In this document: piece by piece, positions 21,884-32,601 of the stretch
Position numbering within the stretch: position 1 is the stretch's first letter
How the letters are laid out: every line of letters begins with the position of its first letter
Origin: Tillandsia leiboldiana
Lineage: Eukaryota; Streptophyta; Magnoliopsida; Poales; Bromeliaceae
Assembly: GCA_029204045.2 (NCBI GenBank)
Contig: JAQNDB010000275.1
Span: 1-64,000, forward strand
DNA: 64,000 bases
Reading direction: 5' to 3'
Notes under the pieces: model-generated
What the model saw: only the letters and a program-made list of their open reading frames with translations
Database searches by the model: none
Told to the model about the DNA's origin: nothing
Position numbers and translations under genes: made by a program

Positions 21884-23404
21884 TTAGTTATCGGAGTCTG
21901 AATCCTCAGACGCACTATATCCCATCTTAGCGAACATGTTCTTGATCAATTTCCTCATCGAATTTACTTTCTTGGTCAAAGTAATTTGGGATGCCGTTAT
22001 GATCTCGAGTTCTTCAGACATTCGCCTTTGTTCTATGGTTATCCGCTCTTGCTCAGAAGATAGGCGCTGTTGTTGCTTGAAAATCGAAGTTACTGATGCG
22101 TCATCATCTGCGCCAGGTGCTTGTTGAGACGGTGAGGCCGAGGTGCCGACACAAGGTTTCTTTCCAGTGGACGGTGTCGGAGTAACATGTGGTAATTTGT
22201 GAAGTGACTTCACAATCGTTGACTCATCTATCATCCCCCAGCAGTGTTGATAAGATGTCGAGCTTATATCAATGTCAAACTTTTGTAAGATCCTCATGAT
22301 GATTAAAGGAAACGGAAGTCGCTCAGAAGGATGAGGATGCACAATATATCTTGATATTCTATTCCAAATTATGTAGGGGATATTCATGTTCAATCCTACA
22401 GCCTCAGAGGGATGACCTATGAGATATAAGAACAGCAGTCTCTCCCATCTCACGACCTTAGTCTGCATGTTAGGTAGAATGTTGTAACACGTGATGAAAT
22501 TTAGAAATCGGTACTCCAGTCGAAGATGTTTGGATTTTACCCTTTTACCATCAGCTGATTTCGTTCCTTCCAAACAAATTTTATCTAACACTGTTTGCCA
22601 CAAGGCACTCGTCAAACTTCTTCCTTTCAAAAAGTTGAGCCCCGATGTGTTAGATTCCATTCCAAGGACTTCGCCAATTAGCTGCGGAGTGATTTTAAGT
22701 TTCATCCCTTGGATATTTGTATAGAAATGCATTGATCCATGTTCATCTTCTTGAAGATGTCTTGCATTCGTGTAAAAGGTTCTTACACGATACAAACAAT
22801 ACCCAAGTAGTTCAGGGAATCGGCAGACTTGGATGAGATTAGCTTGCTCAATCAAGGTTCCAAACTCTTGTGAGTGATTTCGGAGAGCTTCAGTGTTGAC
22901 ATGACGTTCACCGATGCATTCACGACGTTCAAACGCTCGAAGGCGATCCATGCTGACGAACACTCCTTCCACGCGAGGCGGGGAGTCAGGAACTATCGGT
23001 GTGTTAATATTAGCGTCTCGTCGTAGTCCAAAGCGTCTAGTTACTCGTTTTCTTTTCACAGAGATGGTTGGATTAGCCATAGGCGCTTTTCCTGTGTCCA
23101 TGGGTCCCTTTCCTTTTGATCCATCGGAAGCTTTTCCTTTTGAACCATCAGACGCCTTTTGTTCAGGCAATGAGTCATCATCATTTGTCAATTCAGTCCA
23201 ATCTATCTCTTGACAATCTGCTTCTACTTCTGTGTCGCTGATCAAAAGAAGCTCACCTTTTTGTTGTGTTTTCTTAGCTCTCTTTAATTTGTTTGTGGCC
23301 CGAGTGTGCACCATAGTGACCAACAAAAAGATGATCCATGAGAATCCCATTGATTCAAGCGCCTTAAGAAGATTGAAATCCTGTGAAGACCAACTCAGGA
23401 ACAC
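21884..23404 (-). CDS. Env-position (ORF3) protein of Sirevirus copy 2
   Basis: 506 codons open between pol and the 3' LTR, the slot where many Sireviruses carry an env-like ORF. Visible: a short hydrophobic stretch near residues 20-30 (WIIFLLVTMV), a basic patch, a duplicated ASDGSKGK unit (about 85-100), a central conserved-looking region (residues 150-380) reminiscent of the plant 'putative transposon protein' family, and a glutamate/lysine-rich coiled-coil-like tail (about 435-490). No signal peptide, furin-like site or convincing transmembrane anchor is seen, so envelope function is doubtful. If the candidate leader intron is used, M1 is spliced out and Met19 (23350) or Met31 (23314) would start. 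Absent from copy 1. Function unknown. Confidence 0.75.
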   Translation of the reverse strand: MFLSWSSQDFNLLKALESMGFSWIIFLLVTMVHTRATNKLKRAKKTQQKGELLLISDTEVEADCQEIDWTELTNDDDSLPEQKASDGSKGKASDGSKGKGPMDTGKAPMANPTISVKRKRVTRRFGLRRDANINTPIVPDSPPRVEGVFVSMDRLRAFERRECIGERHVNTEALRNHSQEFGTLIEQANLIQVCRFPELLGYCLYRVRTFYTNARHLQEDEHGSMHFYTNIQGMKLKITPQLIGEVLGMESNTSGLNFLKGRSLTSALWQTVLDKICLEGTKSADGKRVKSKHLRLEYRFLNFITCYNILPNMQTKVVRWERLLFLYLIGHPSEAVGLNMNIPYIIWNRISRYIVHPHPSERLPFPLIIMRILQKFDIDISSTSYQHCWGMIDESTIVKSLHKLPHVTPTPSTGKKPCVGTSASPSQQAPGADDDASVTSIFKQQQRLSSEQERITIEQRRMSEELEIITASQITLTKKVNSMRKLIKNMFAKMGYSASEDSDSDN

Positions 23405-23765
23405 ATGAAAAAAATTGTTAATTTTAAAAAATTAGAAGAATTGTACCCAAACAATCATAATCATGTAGAGAGACTAAGAATCAAATTAGTTTTGCAAAAG
23501 GAATTTTAAAACTAGATCAATTGCATGATTTTAGAAAATTCCCATTATATGCCCTAAAACCGAAATTTTTGAAATCGAAGCCCAAAAATTCGTTAATCAG
23601 GAGAATACCTAGCATATAATCAAAACTAATCTACCCAGAGTTCTTATTTCAAAAGAGATTTGACCAAAAATCATTCAGAAACGAAAAAGATAGAAAAATC
23701 TCATCACGTTTTGAAGAAAATAGAGAAAACCTGTGAAAAACGAGATTTTGATCAATAAAACTTAC
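23381..23765 (-). other. Candidate leader intron upstream of the env-position ORF
   Basis: The minus strand has ccaa|gtaagt at 23765, then a T-rich 385-base stretch, then ggtcttcacag|g ending at 23381. The length, base composition and both sites look like a plant 5' untranslated intron. Inferred, not proven. Confidence 0.5.
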
Positions 23766-23879
23766 TTGGATTCGAAGAACTTGGATTAGGAAAGCTCCAA
23801 GGTGCAAGTATTCTAGAGAGAGAGGCTCTAGAGACTTGAGAACAAAAGATTAAGGTAAAAGAAATCAAAACCCTTTCGT

Positions 23880-23996
23880 TCTTATTAAAACCCTAGCCGT
23901 GATCCGGATCGGATCGAGATTTCGATCCGGATCGGCTAGCCGCAGGAAGAAGCCTACGTTCGGGATCCGGATCATTTAACCCGATCCGGATCAGCT
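23880..23996 (-). promoter_or_regulatory. Internal promoter-like module before the env-position ORF
   Basis: Four gatccggat-type palindromes occur within 115 bp (near 23900, 23922, 23963 and 23982). On the minus strand they are followed by ggctagggttttaataagaa, resembling the LTR order of palindromes then ctagggtttctaacctataaata. The LTR is the only other place I see this cluster. Confidence 0.5.
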
Positions 23997-24000
23997 GCAA

Positions 24001-24930
24001 CTTTTTCTTCAGAAAAATTTAGAAAAAATCCATAAAATCCAGAAAAAGTTTGTAAGCATTTTAGCACATCAACTTTAAACAAAAATCATCGTTTCATGTC
24101 AAGAGAAATAAATTATGTTAAATCTATCAATAACATTCAAATAATGACATGACAATTTATAGAAATTAAAACTTTTAAAGTTGATCAAGTTCAAACACAT
24201 CCATCATGATCTTATGAGTACGACGTTTATCAAATCATTAAAATGGTAAAGAAAATGAATTACCAAGATCAATAGATGTTTGAAATCCCAAATAAATTAT
24301 ATAATGTATCTAGACAATCTGTTGAAGAGAGTGGCTCTTTGAGCATCTTTCTCTACAAAACCCACCTTATACCAACCTTGAAATTTGACGGAGTCAAGTA
24401 TTTCAATCATGCATTTTATTTAATCAAAAAAATTACAAACCCATGCTTGGTATACATGTGGTAGCTGCACACAGTACTCGGACGACCGAGGTGGTAGCTC
24501 TTTTCTCCATGTGGTGGTAGTTTTCACACTCCTCATTGGGATGTAACTCTTTCCACATCTTTTGAGCATTTTACTTTTCATTGACTCCCCCTCAATTGGC
24601 TATCAATTATTTAATATATAAAGTATTCAACCAAGGATTGATCTCGAATTCATACTCAACTAAATAGTCAAATAAGATAACAACAATACCAAGAGATCAT
24701 TGAGAGAGAAATTGACTTTGATCAATTAAAAATGGTTTAATTTAAATAAATGATCAATGCATCAACTGAATTATTATGATATCCAAAGCATAATAGATTT
24801 CTAATTATATGAAAGGATGCAAGTAAAGTCAATAATATACATGCTCAATTAATGTACTATGTATAAACATAGATAAAGAACAAAAACACAAAAACAAAAC
24901 CTAACCTAAGCAAAAGTTTCAAAAGGAAGT
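24001..24930 (-). other. Noncoding region between pol and env-position ORF
   Basis: AT-rich and without a gene. From 24365 it is homologous to 1290-1857 of copy 1. A polypurine tract on the minus strand is at about 24583-24600. Confidence 0.65.
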
Positions 24931-25424
24931 TTATTTCAAGGAAAGCATTCCAATTGCTTTACGCAAATGAATAAAACGTTTTTGATCCAAAGGTTTTGTT
25001 AAGATGTCAGCTAATTGATCTTCAGTTGAAATATATGAAAGTTGAAGAGTATTTGATTCAACTAGCTCTCTAAGAAAATGATATCTAAGTTTAATGTGAT
25101 TTGTTCTAGAGTGCAACACAGGGTTTTTGGAAATGTTTATAGCACTAGTGTTGTCACAAAGAATTGTTACCGAAGTTGCTGAAATCCGGAAGTCGCTCAA
25201 CACACTTTTCATCCAAATGAGTTGGGTTGAACAACTACCCGTTGAAATGTATTCCGCTTCGGCAGTCGAGAGTGCTATGCAATTCTGCTTTTTACTGTGC
25301 CATGCAACAAGGCAATGGCCAAGATAGAAGCATGCACCACTCGTGCTTTTCCGATCATCCACTGATCCTGCCCAATCGGCATCTGAGTATCCAACAATGT
25401 CCAAACTAGTTCCCATAGGATACC
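24931..25424 (-). pseudogene. pol: Sirevirus copy 2 pol: RNase H C-terminus
   Basis: Open to a natural stop at 24931 (ending AIGMLSLK). Contains GYSDADWAGSVDDRKSTSG, TAEAEYISTG and the C-terminal DQLADILTKPL motif. The frame is cut at 25424 by element A and resumes at 35136. The duplicated target bases are 25420-25424 (atacc). Confidence 0.9.
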
Positions 25425-25881
25425 TGTAAGACCCGGCCTTTCCTTAACCCTTCTGGTCACCCTCTTCTTGTAATGCCCGACCGAGGGCCTCATTTTTGGT
25501 GTTTTTCCGGACAGACCGTCGGGGCCCGCAGATAATTTTAGGCGGTAGGGCTCGCGGAGCGGAGCGCGCGGGCGCGATCGGTTTCTTTTTCCGACTTCCG
25601 GTCTGACCAGAATTAATTCTCGAAGTTGGGGTCCCCTTAGGCGTCTCGGGATCCGTGTTGGCGACCCGCACATCTTTTTAGGTAAACCCTAATTTTTAGT
25701 ATTTATATAGCCGTGTGGGAAAGAGGATTAGGGCTCATCTTATTTTTATTTGGTGGCCGCCTCTTTTCTTTTTCTTCCTCCCTCGTAGCCGCCGGCAAAG
25801 AGTAACCAAGCACACGGGCAAGGGTGGACCGGTGGAGGCAAGCGGACAATCCCTCTCTTTCCTCCTCTTTCGCACATCGAG

Positions 25882-26993
25882 GTGAGTCGGATGCGTTTTC
25901 GTTCGGGGGAATCTTCCCCTTTCTTTTGTTGGTCACGAGGAGGGAGAAGGGGCGGCGCCGTCGCGCACCGCTGCACGCGGGGCCGGCCGCGGGTGGGGCG
26001 CCGTGCGGGCAGGTGCCGCGCGGGGTCGCCCCACAGCGCGGGCAGCGCGCCCGCGCGACACTCGGCCGCGCGGGGCCGCCCACAGGAGGGGGCGCCCGCG
26101 CGGGCTGGTGCCGCGTGGGGCCGCCCCGCACCGCGGGCAGCGCGTCCGCGCGGCGCTCGGCCGCGCGGGGCCGCCCGCAGGAGGAGCGCCCGCGCGGGCT
26201 GGTGCCGCGCGGGGTCGCCCCGCACCGCGGGCAGCGCGCCCGCGCGGCGCTCGGCCGCGCGGGGTCGCCCGCAGGAGGGGCGCCCGCGCGGGCTGGTGCC
26301 GCGCGGGGTCGCCCCGCACCGCGGGCAGCGCGCCCGCGCGGCGCTCGGCCGCGCGGGGCCGCCCGCAGGAGGGGCACCCGCGCGGGCTGGTGCCGCGCGG
26401 GGTCGCCCCGCACCGCGGGCAGCACGCCCCGCGCGGCGCTCGGCCGCGCGGGGCCGCCCGCAGGAGGGGCGCCCGCGCGGGCTGGTGCCGCGCGGGGTCG
26501 CCCCGCACCGCGGGCAGCGCGCCCGCGCGGTGCTCGGCCGCGCGGGGCCGCCGCAGGAGGGGCGCCCGCGCGGGCTGGTGCCGCGCGGGGTCGCCCCGCA
26601 CCGCGGGCAGCGCGCCCGCGCGGCGCTCGGCCGCGGGGGGCCGCCCGCAGGAGGGGCGCCCGCGCGGGCTGGTGCCGCGCGGGGTCGCCCCGCACCGCGG
26701 GCAGCGCGCCCGCGCGGCGCTCGGCCGCGCGGGGCCGCCCGCAGGAGGGGCGCCCGCGCGGGCTGGTGCCGCGCGGGGTCGCCCCGCACCGCGGGCAGCG
26801 CGCCCGCGCGGCGCTCGGCCGCGCGGGGCCGCCCACAGGAGGAGCGCCCGCGCGGGCTGGTGCCGCGCGGGGCTGCGCCCAGGCGGAGTGTGCGTCGCAC
26901 GGGCCGGTGCTGTGCGAAGAACTCCGCCGCACGCTGTTGGGAGTCGATGTAAGTTTCGGACTTCTAAGTCTTGACTTGCCCTTGTTCCTTCAG
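25882..26993 (+). other. Candidate LTR intron 1 (element A)
   Basis: cgag|gtgagt at 25882 and gttccttcag|g ending 26993 bracket the whole 94-bp repeat array. Element C has an equivalent pair around its own GC array. Inferred. Confidence 0.4.
26007..26900 (+). repeat. 94-bp GC-rich tandem repeat, about 10 copies
   Basis: The gggctggtgcc anchor recurs at 26102, 26196, 26290, 26384, 26479, 26572, 26666, 26760 and 26854, plus a variant at 26007. Units are 93-95 bp. Confidence 0.95.
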
Positions 26994-27062
26994 GAGTGCG
27001 GGACGCTGTTGGCGACTGGTGCACAGATGCGGACTGGACGAACGCAGGACGACGCACACAAG

Positions 27063-27546
27063 GTGGGTACATTCCCGGGGATTGCGGGAATAGGGATTAA
27101 CTGTTAGAAATAGCATGTTGGGGCAAGGTGGAATTATCAGTCTCCTTCTGTTTATGCACTAACCCTGTTGTGTTATTATACTAAATGTCAATCTGAGGCT
27201 CAAGTTTTGCTACACGCACACCCGCGGTTTGGCCACCGCAAGGGTGTGCTTTTCCGGAAAAGTGGTACGTTGACCCGTGTACCCCACGCGACGGTGGCGT
27301 TAGGAATGGGGGCCCCCATGGGTGGGGGGTGTGAGCGGTGATGTCGAGGCAGGTGCTCGGCGGCCGATGCAGGTGCTCGGCGGTGGACATCGGGGAAGGT
27401 GCCCGATGTTGTTTTGATACAGGGTGTGGTTATGGTGGATGATGCATGAGAGGGATGGTTGCTCCGGTGTTTGTGGTTTGCCCTATTATTGCTTTTCTTA
27501 TGCTTATCATGCTATTTCTAGTCACTGACTTCCCACTCCGTGACAG
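27063..27546 (+). other. Candidate LTR intron 2 (element A)
   Basis: aag|gtgggt at 27063 and ctgacttcccactccgtgacag|g ending 27546, with a branch-point-like ctgac about 20 bases before the AG. The same two sites recur in other LTR families here (see findings). Inferred. Confidence 0.5.
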
Positions 27547-28081
27547 GTTCGTCCAGGGGCGAGTGTTAGGGCACCGGTGAGGACGCGAGAGTGCTGTTCT
27601 GATTTTTGGGTGACTTCAGATACAGTGACTCTTCTTTCCCTTTTCTTTTATTATTCATGCTAGCCAGCTGTGGATTGCGACACCCCCGTGGGGTCGAAGT
27701 GGATGTTGCTTTCTTTTCCTTTTTGAATAATCGAATGAATATTACGTTCTCTCTTACTTGGCCGTTTTGAACAACGAAAAGCAAAGAAAACCGTTTGCGA
27801 AAATTATTCTTAAAACGTGGGTGTCGTGTGGGCACCGAGCTTTACAAACCTTGTGGGATTTATGTGTTTGCGAACTGTTTTCACAAACGATGGCATCGTG
27901 TGGATGCCGCTTTCAAAACCTTGTGATTATTTATCTTTTCAAAACACCGGCCTCTATGCTCTAAGTGAATGCTAGAATATCATGTGAGTTGTTTGGTTGT
28001 ATGTGTACGAGACCCCAACTGTTGTGGTCAGAGATTGTATGTGCTACGCCTTGTGAGACACTTCGTAGTTGAGACGCCGTG

Positions 28082-28128
28082 CATATACAAAGGAGACTCT
28101 GCCCATTTGCAGAGTGAATTTGTGTATG
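28082..28128 (+). other. Conserved LTR hairpin, element A 5' LTR
   Basis: Outer arms catatacaaa / tttgtgtatg and inner arms actctgc / gcagagt. It ends 113 bases before the LTR end. Confidence 0.7.
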
Positions 28129-28249
28129 CGGCGGGTCTGGGCACGCGCCGGGGAGTATTGTTTTACAAAAAAACATATATGGCTGAATTAGGGGCATCGG
28201 TGGCTCCTCTTCCGCGCGATTCGAACCCCCGGGGCGTGACAGATTAAGA

Positions 28250-28261
28250 TGGTATCAGAGC
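28250..28261 (+). other. Element A primer-binding site
   Basis: tggtatcagagc, eight bases after the LTR end; initiator tRNA-Met type. Confidence 0.9.
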
Positions 28262-28482
28262 GGTAAACTTTAACCACAACAGTCGGGGCCTGACATCCAC
28301 GGGCGCAATACTCTGGCTACTGAGTAATAAAGTGAACTCGGGATAAATAAAACGCGAGTGCTCGTTGAGAGAAAGGGGGGGGGAATTAGAGTCCTTTTTC
28401 TTTTTCTCCCTTTAGGGCCAGCATTAGCGGCGTTCCGTTTTGTTTGAACTAGGAGTAACTGGTTCGTGCAAATGTTCAGATC

Positions 28483-29384
28483 ATGGCCAGGACTAGATCC
28501 ACAGCCGAGGACACAGGGGCGGACGTAGCGGTAGCGATGACCGCGGAGAATCAGCTCCTAAGGCAGCAGCTACGGGAGATGACGGAGCAGTTGGCAGCCC
28601 TGAACGACCGCGTGCGCCAACTAACGCAGCAACAGCATGCCGCTGCGACGGCGGAGGTTGCCCCGGGCCCTCCCCTGGGGCCAGCTGCACCGGCAATGGG
28701 ACCGCCGATGATGGAGACTGAAGGAGGGGCTGCCCCTACCCGGGCCTCGGCGCCTGAGGTGCCCTTAACCCAACCGACGGCGCCAGAGGTGGCCCCTTCG
28801 ACGGCAACGGCAGGGCCGGCGACGACACCAATCGTCGGAATTGCTTCGAGTGTGACGGTAGTGATACCCACTTCCGCCGCGACCGCCAACGTCGCGAAGG
28901 AGGGGGCGAATCTACCAAACGAGCGAGACCGCGTGCGCGCCAACCTGGCCGACTTCAAGAAGTACGACACGCCAGTGTTCGAGGGGGACACGACAGACCC
29001 CTGGGTCGTGGAGAAGTGGGTGGATACAATGGAGAAATTATTCGAGGACCTATTGATGGAAGACCACGAACGAGTCCCCCTGGCCGCCCACCTACTCGAG
29101 GGGAATGCCCGCATTTGGTGGAAGACGGTACGCCCCGGCTCTGCGACGGGCGCTACCCTTCCGTCCTGGACTACCTTTAAACAACAGCTATTCGGGGCGT
29201 TCTTTACCAACAGCGTGAAGAAACAACTGGAGCACGACCTCAACCACATCAGGCAGGGAACCAAAACAGTAATGGAGTACCAGAGGGAGTTCGTGAGACT
29301 AGCGAACTGTGTCCCGTTCGTCATTAGGGATGAATCCCATAAGGCGCAACTATTTATGGATGGGAAGGCTCCCGTGCCCCTGGG
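28483..29384 (+). pseudogene. gag: Element A gag, C-terminally deleted
   Basis: Starts MARTRSTAED, 221 bases after the primer site. A coiled-coil-like segment (about 24-50) and an Ala/Pro-rich linker are followed by a retrotransposon gag domain (about 155-295, with EGDTTDPWVVEKWVDTMEKL and ARIWWKTVRP). At about residue 290 the sequence jumps to the end of the protease (VVIPLKEYDVVLGMDW). The zinc knuckle and the protease active site are absent and the frame changes. Element B shows the full arrangement. Probably a deletion of roughly 1 kb. Confidence 0.9.
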
Positions 29385-32300
29385 ATCTGGTAGTCATTCC
29401 ATTGAAAGAGTATGATGTAGTACTCGGAATGGATTGGCTCACGTGGTACCTTGCAGTCATCGACTGCGAGAAGTGCGAGGTGCGACTGATGTACCCCGAT
29501 TTTCCGGAGAACGTGTACTTGGCTTGCAAGAGCGTTTCCTTTTCTTCCATGATTCCTGCATCCCGAGCCAGGAAGTTGGTCGAGGGCGGATGTATGGCCT
29601 TTTGGGTGTCGGTGGCCCTGGCCGCCGGATCCTCCACGGCACTCTCCGACATCCCTGTGGTGAGGGACTTCCCAGATGTCTTTCCGGCCGAATTACCCGG
29701 TTTACCCCCCGAGCGAGAAGTTGTCTTTTCTATTGAGCTTCCACCCGGCACGCGACCAATCACGAAGGCCCCCTACAGAATGGCCTTCGCGGAGCTGAAG
29801 GAACTTAAGGCGCAGCTGGAGGACCTTCTGGACAGGGGGTTTATCAGACCGAGTGTGTCCCCTTGGGGCGCACCCGTGCTCTTTGTACGAAAGAAAGACG
29901 GGAGCTTGCGGTTGTGCATCGACTACCGGGAAATCAACAAGGTCACAGTGAAAAACAAGTATCCCCTACCTAGGATTGACGACCTCTTTGACCAACTGCG
30001 GGGTGCAACCGTCTTCTCGAAGATCGACCTGCAGTCGGGCTACCACCAGCTCAGAGTTCGAGACGAGGATATTCCGAAGACGGCGTTCCGGACACGGTAT
30101 GGCCATTACGAGTTCACAGTAATGCCATTCGGGCTTACCAATGCCCCAGCGGTGTTCATGGACATGATGAACCGAGTTTTCAGACCCTTCCTGGATCAGT
30201 TCGTAGTGGTCTTCATCGACGACATCCTAATTTACTCCACCACCGATGAGAAGCACGAGGAGCACCTACGAATTGTTCTACATACTCTTAGGGAGCAGGA
30301 GCTATTCGCAAAACTTAAGAAATGCGAGTTTTGGCTTCGCGAGGTGGGGTTCCTGGGGCATATCATCTCAGCAGCAGGAGTCACAGTGGATCCCAAGAAG
30401 GTGGAGTCGGTGACCGACTGGCCCCAGCCGACCACATAACAGAGGTGCGCAGCTTCCTGGGCCTTGCGGGGTACTACAGACGTTTCGTGGAGGGTTTCTC
30501 GAAGATTGCGACCCCTCTGAACCGCCTAACCCGGAAAGGAGTAAAGTTCATTTGGACGGCCCAATGCCAAGAGAACTTTGAAGAACTTAAGAAGCGGTTA
30601 ACAAGAGCGCCTGTGCTTGCCTTACCAACCCCCGGGGAAGACTACGAAGTCTACTGCGATGCGTCGCGAATAGGACTGGGAGGAGTACTAATGCAGCAAG
30701 GGAGAGTCATAGCCTATGCTTCAAGGCAACTCAAGGATTACGAACAGAACTACCCGATCCATGACTTGGAACTTGCCGCAGTGGTCTTCGTCCTAAAACT
30801 ATGGAGGCACTACCTCTACGGTGTGCATTGCAACGTGTTCTCGGACCACCAAAGCCTTAAGTACCTTTTCACCCAGAAGGAGCTTAACCTACGGCAGAGG
30901 AGGTGGTTGGAGCTACTGAAAGATTACGACTTAACCATCTAGTACCACCCGGGGAAAGCAAATGTGGTGGCCGATGCTCTAAGCAGGAAGGGACAAGCAG
31001 AAGGAACTTCGGCGGGCGCGATCACGCAGCAGAATGACTTGATCGCGGATTTCTCACGATTGAAATTGGAGGTGGTACCAGCAGGGACGGTTGAGCGACT
31101 GTTGTCCTTAACAGTCGCGCCGACCCTATTGGAGAGGATTCGAGAAGGCCAAGGTGCGGATCCACAGCTGCAGCTGGAACGAAATAGGATTTCACCGGAG
31201 CAGAAAGGAGACTTTGCAGTGGGAACGGACGGCACCCTTCGGTTCCGAGGGCGGATTTGCGTGCCCGATCTGCCGGATCTAAAGAAGGAAATCCTGACTG
31301 AAGCACATTGCGCCCCCTACGTGGCGCACCCTGGAGGCACCAAGATGTATCGGGATATCCGACAGACCTTCTGGTGGCCAAGATTGAAGGGAGATGTGAC
31401 GCTGTTCGTGGCTCACTGTTTGATTTGCCAACAGGTGAAAGCCGAGCATCAACGGCCGGCGGGGAAATTGCAACCTCTACCCGTGCCCGAATGGAAATGG
31501 GAGCAAATCACAATGGACTTTGTCACCGGATTTCCACGTTCGCAGCAGGGACACGACGCCATCTGGGTTGTCGTGGATCGGCTAACGAAGTCAGCTCATT
31601 TCCTACCCATCCACACGACCTGGACACGCGACCGGCTGGCTCAAGTCTACCTCAGCGAGATTGTGAGGCTGCATGGGGTGCCGACAACGATCACCTCGGA
31701 CAGGGACACAAGGTTCGTTTCGAACTTTTGACAGAGTCTACAACAAGCCTTGGGGACCAAGTTACACTTCAGCTCAGCCTTTCACCCCCAGACGGACGGG
31801 CAATCCGAGCAGGTGATTCAGATACTCGAGGACATGCTTCGAGCGTGCGTACTGGATTTGGGAGACGGATGGTCGCGCTACCTACCCCTTGCAGAGTTCG
31901 CTTATAACAACAGCTACCAAGCGAGCATCCAGATGGCGCCGTACGAAGCATTATACGGCAGACGCTGTAGATCCCCGATCTGTTGGGACGATCTGGGGGA
32001 GAGAAAGTTTTTGGGGCTGGACCTGGTGGCCGAGACTGAGGAAAAGGTGCGCCTCATCAGGCGACGTTTGGCGACCGCCCAGAGCTGGCAAAAGAGCTAT
32101 GCAGACCAGAGACGTCGCGACTTGGAATTCCAGGTGGGAGAACACGTGTTACTGCGGGTGTCGCCGTCAAAGTGGGTGAAGCGGTTTGGGTTGAGGGGCA
32201 AGTTGAGCCCGCGGTACGTGGGGCCGTTTGAGATTCTGGAACGCATCGGCCCGGTAGCCTACCGCCTCGCCCTACCACCGAACCTTGACCGCGTTCATGA

Positions 32301-32565
32301 TGTGTTCCACGTATCCATGCTTCGGAAGTACCTCCCCGACCCATCGCGAGTGCTTGACGTCTCTCCGATTGAACTCAAGGAGGATTTAAGTTTCGCAGAA
32401 GTACCGGTGCGGATCCTAGCCCGGGAGGACAAAAAGCTGCGTAGTCGGACAATTCCCTACGTAAAGGTGCTTTGGAGCAATCAAGAAGAGCGTGAGGCAA
32501 CTTGGGAACCCGAGTCAAAGATGAGGGAGTGCTACCCGGACCTGTTCGCCGCTGGGGAAGATTAA
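29385..32565 (+). pseudogene. pol: Element A pol: protease end, RT, RNase H, integrase, chromodomain-like tail
   Basis: The protease C-terminus (LGMDWL) leads into RT with FIDDILIYS near 30215, RNase H with DHQSLKYLFTQKEL, integrase zinc and core segments (HPGGTKMYRD, MDFVTGF, SDRDTRF, TDGQSEQ), and a tail with RTIPYVKVLW, EREATWEPE and YPDLF, which resembles the Tekay chromodomain. Three lesions: one base missing near 30437 (frameshift after DWPQPTT), TAG at 30940-30942 where Gln is expected, and TGA at 31729-31731 where Trp is expected. Both nonsense changes are C-to-T-type transitions, as expected from decay of methylated DNA. Stop at 32563-32565. Confidence 0.93.
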
Positions 32566-32601
32566 GTTTCGGGGACGAAACTTGTTTTTAGCGGTAAGTG
32601 G
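32566..32601 (+). other. Element A pre-LTR motif and weak polypurine tract
   Basis: tttcggggacgaaac (conserved before gypsy 3' LTRs) followed by gcggtaagtgg directly before the LTR. The purine tract is weak. Confidence 0.65.

Larger units (their letters stand above)
25425..28241 (+). repeat. 5' LTR of element A
   Basis: TGTAAGACCC to GGCGTGACA. It contains a GC-rich 94-bp tandem array (26007-26890), a CCGG palindrome (27249-27262), repeats of the gtgtggg type (27810-27950) and the 47-nt hairpin (28082-28128). Long open frames in all directions over 25703-27107 come from the GC repeat. Confidence 0.95.

Noticed and set aside
21884..23404. Calling the env-position ORF a true viral envelope protein
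   Set aside because: No signal peptide, convincing anchor or processing site; only its location and a coiled-coil-like tail agree.
23731..23765. A 35-base intron from gtaagt to the nearest cacag before the env-position ORF
   Set aside because: Too short; the acceptor at 23381 gives a realistic length.
26007..26900. Regular repeats that might suggest a CRISPR array or satellite
   Set aside because: Direct 94-bp units with no unique spacers, in a plant LTR; a local minisatellite.
26949..26993. gtaagt to cag as a 45-base intron in the A LTR
   Set aside because: Too short for a plant intron; the upstream gtgagt at 25882 is the more plausible donor.
25703..27107. Very long GC-rich open frames on both strands (up to 427 codons), repeated at 32880-34001
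   Set aside because: They exist in nearly all frames, consist of the 94-bp repeat and lie in an LTR. GC richness removes stop codons; there is no domain.
28551..29324. 257-codon minus-strand frame opposite element A gag
   Set aside because: Shadow of the GC-rich gag on the other strand.
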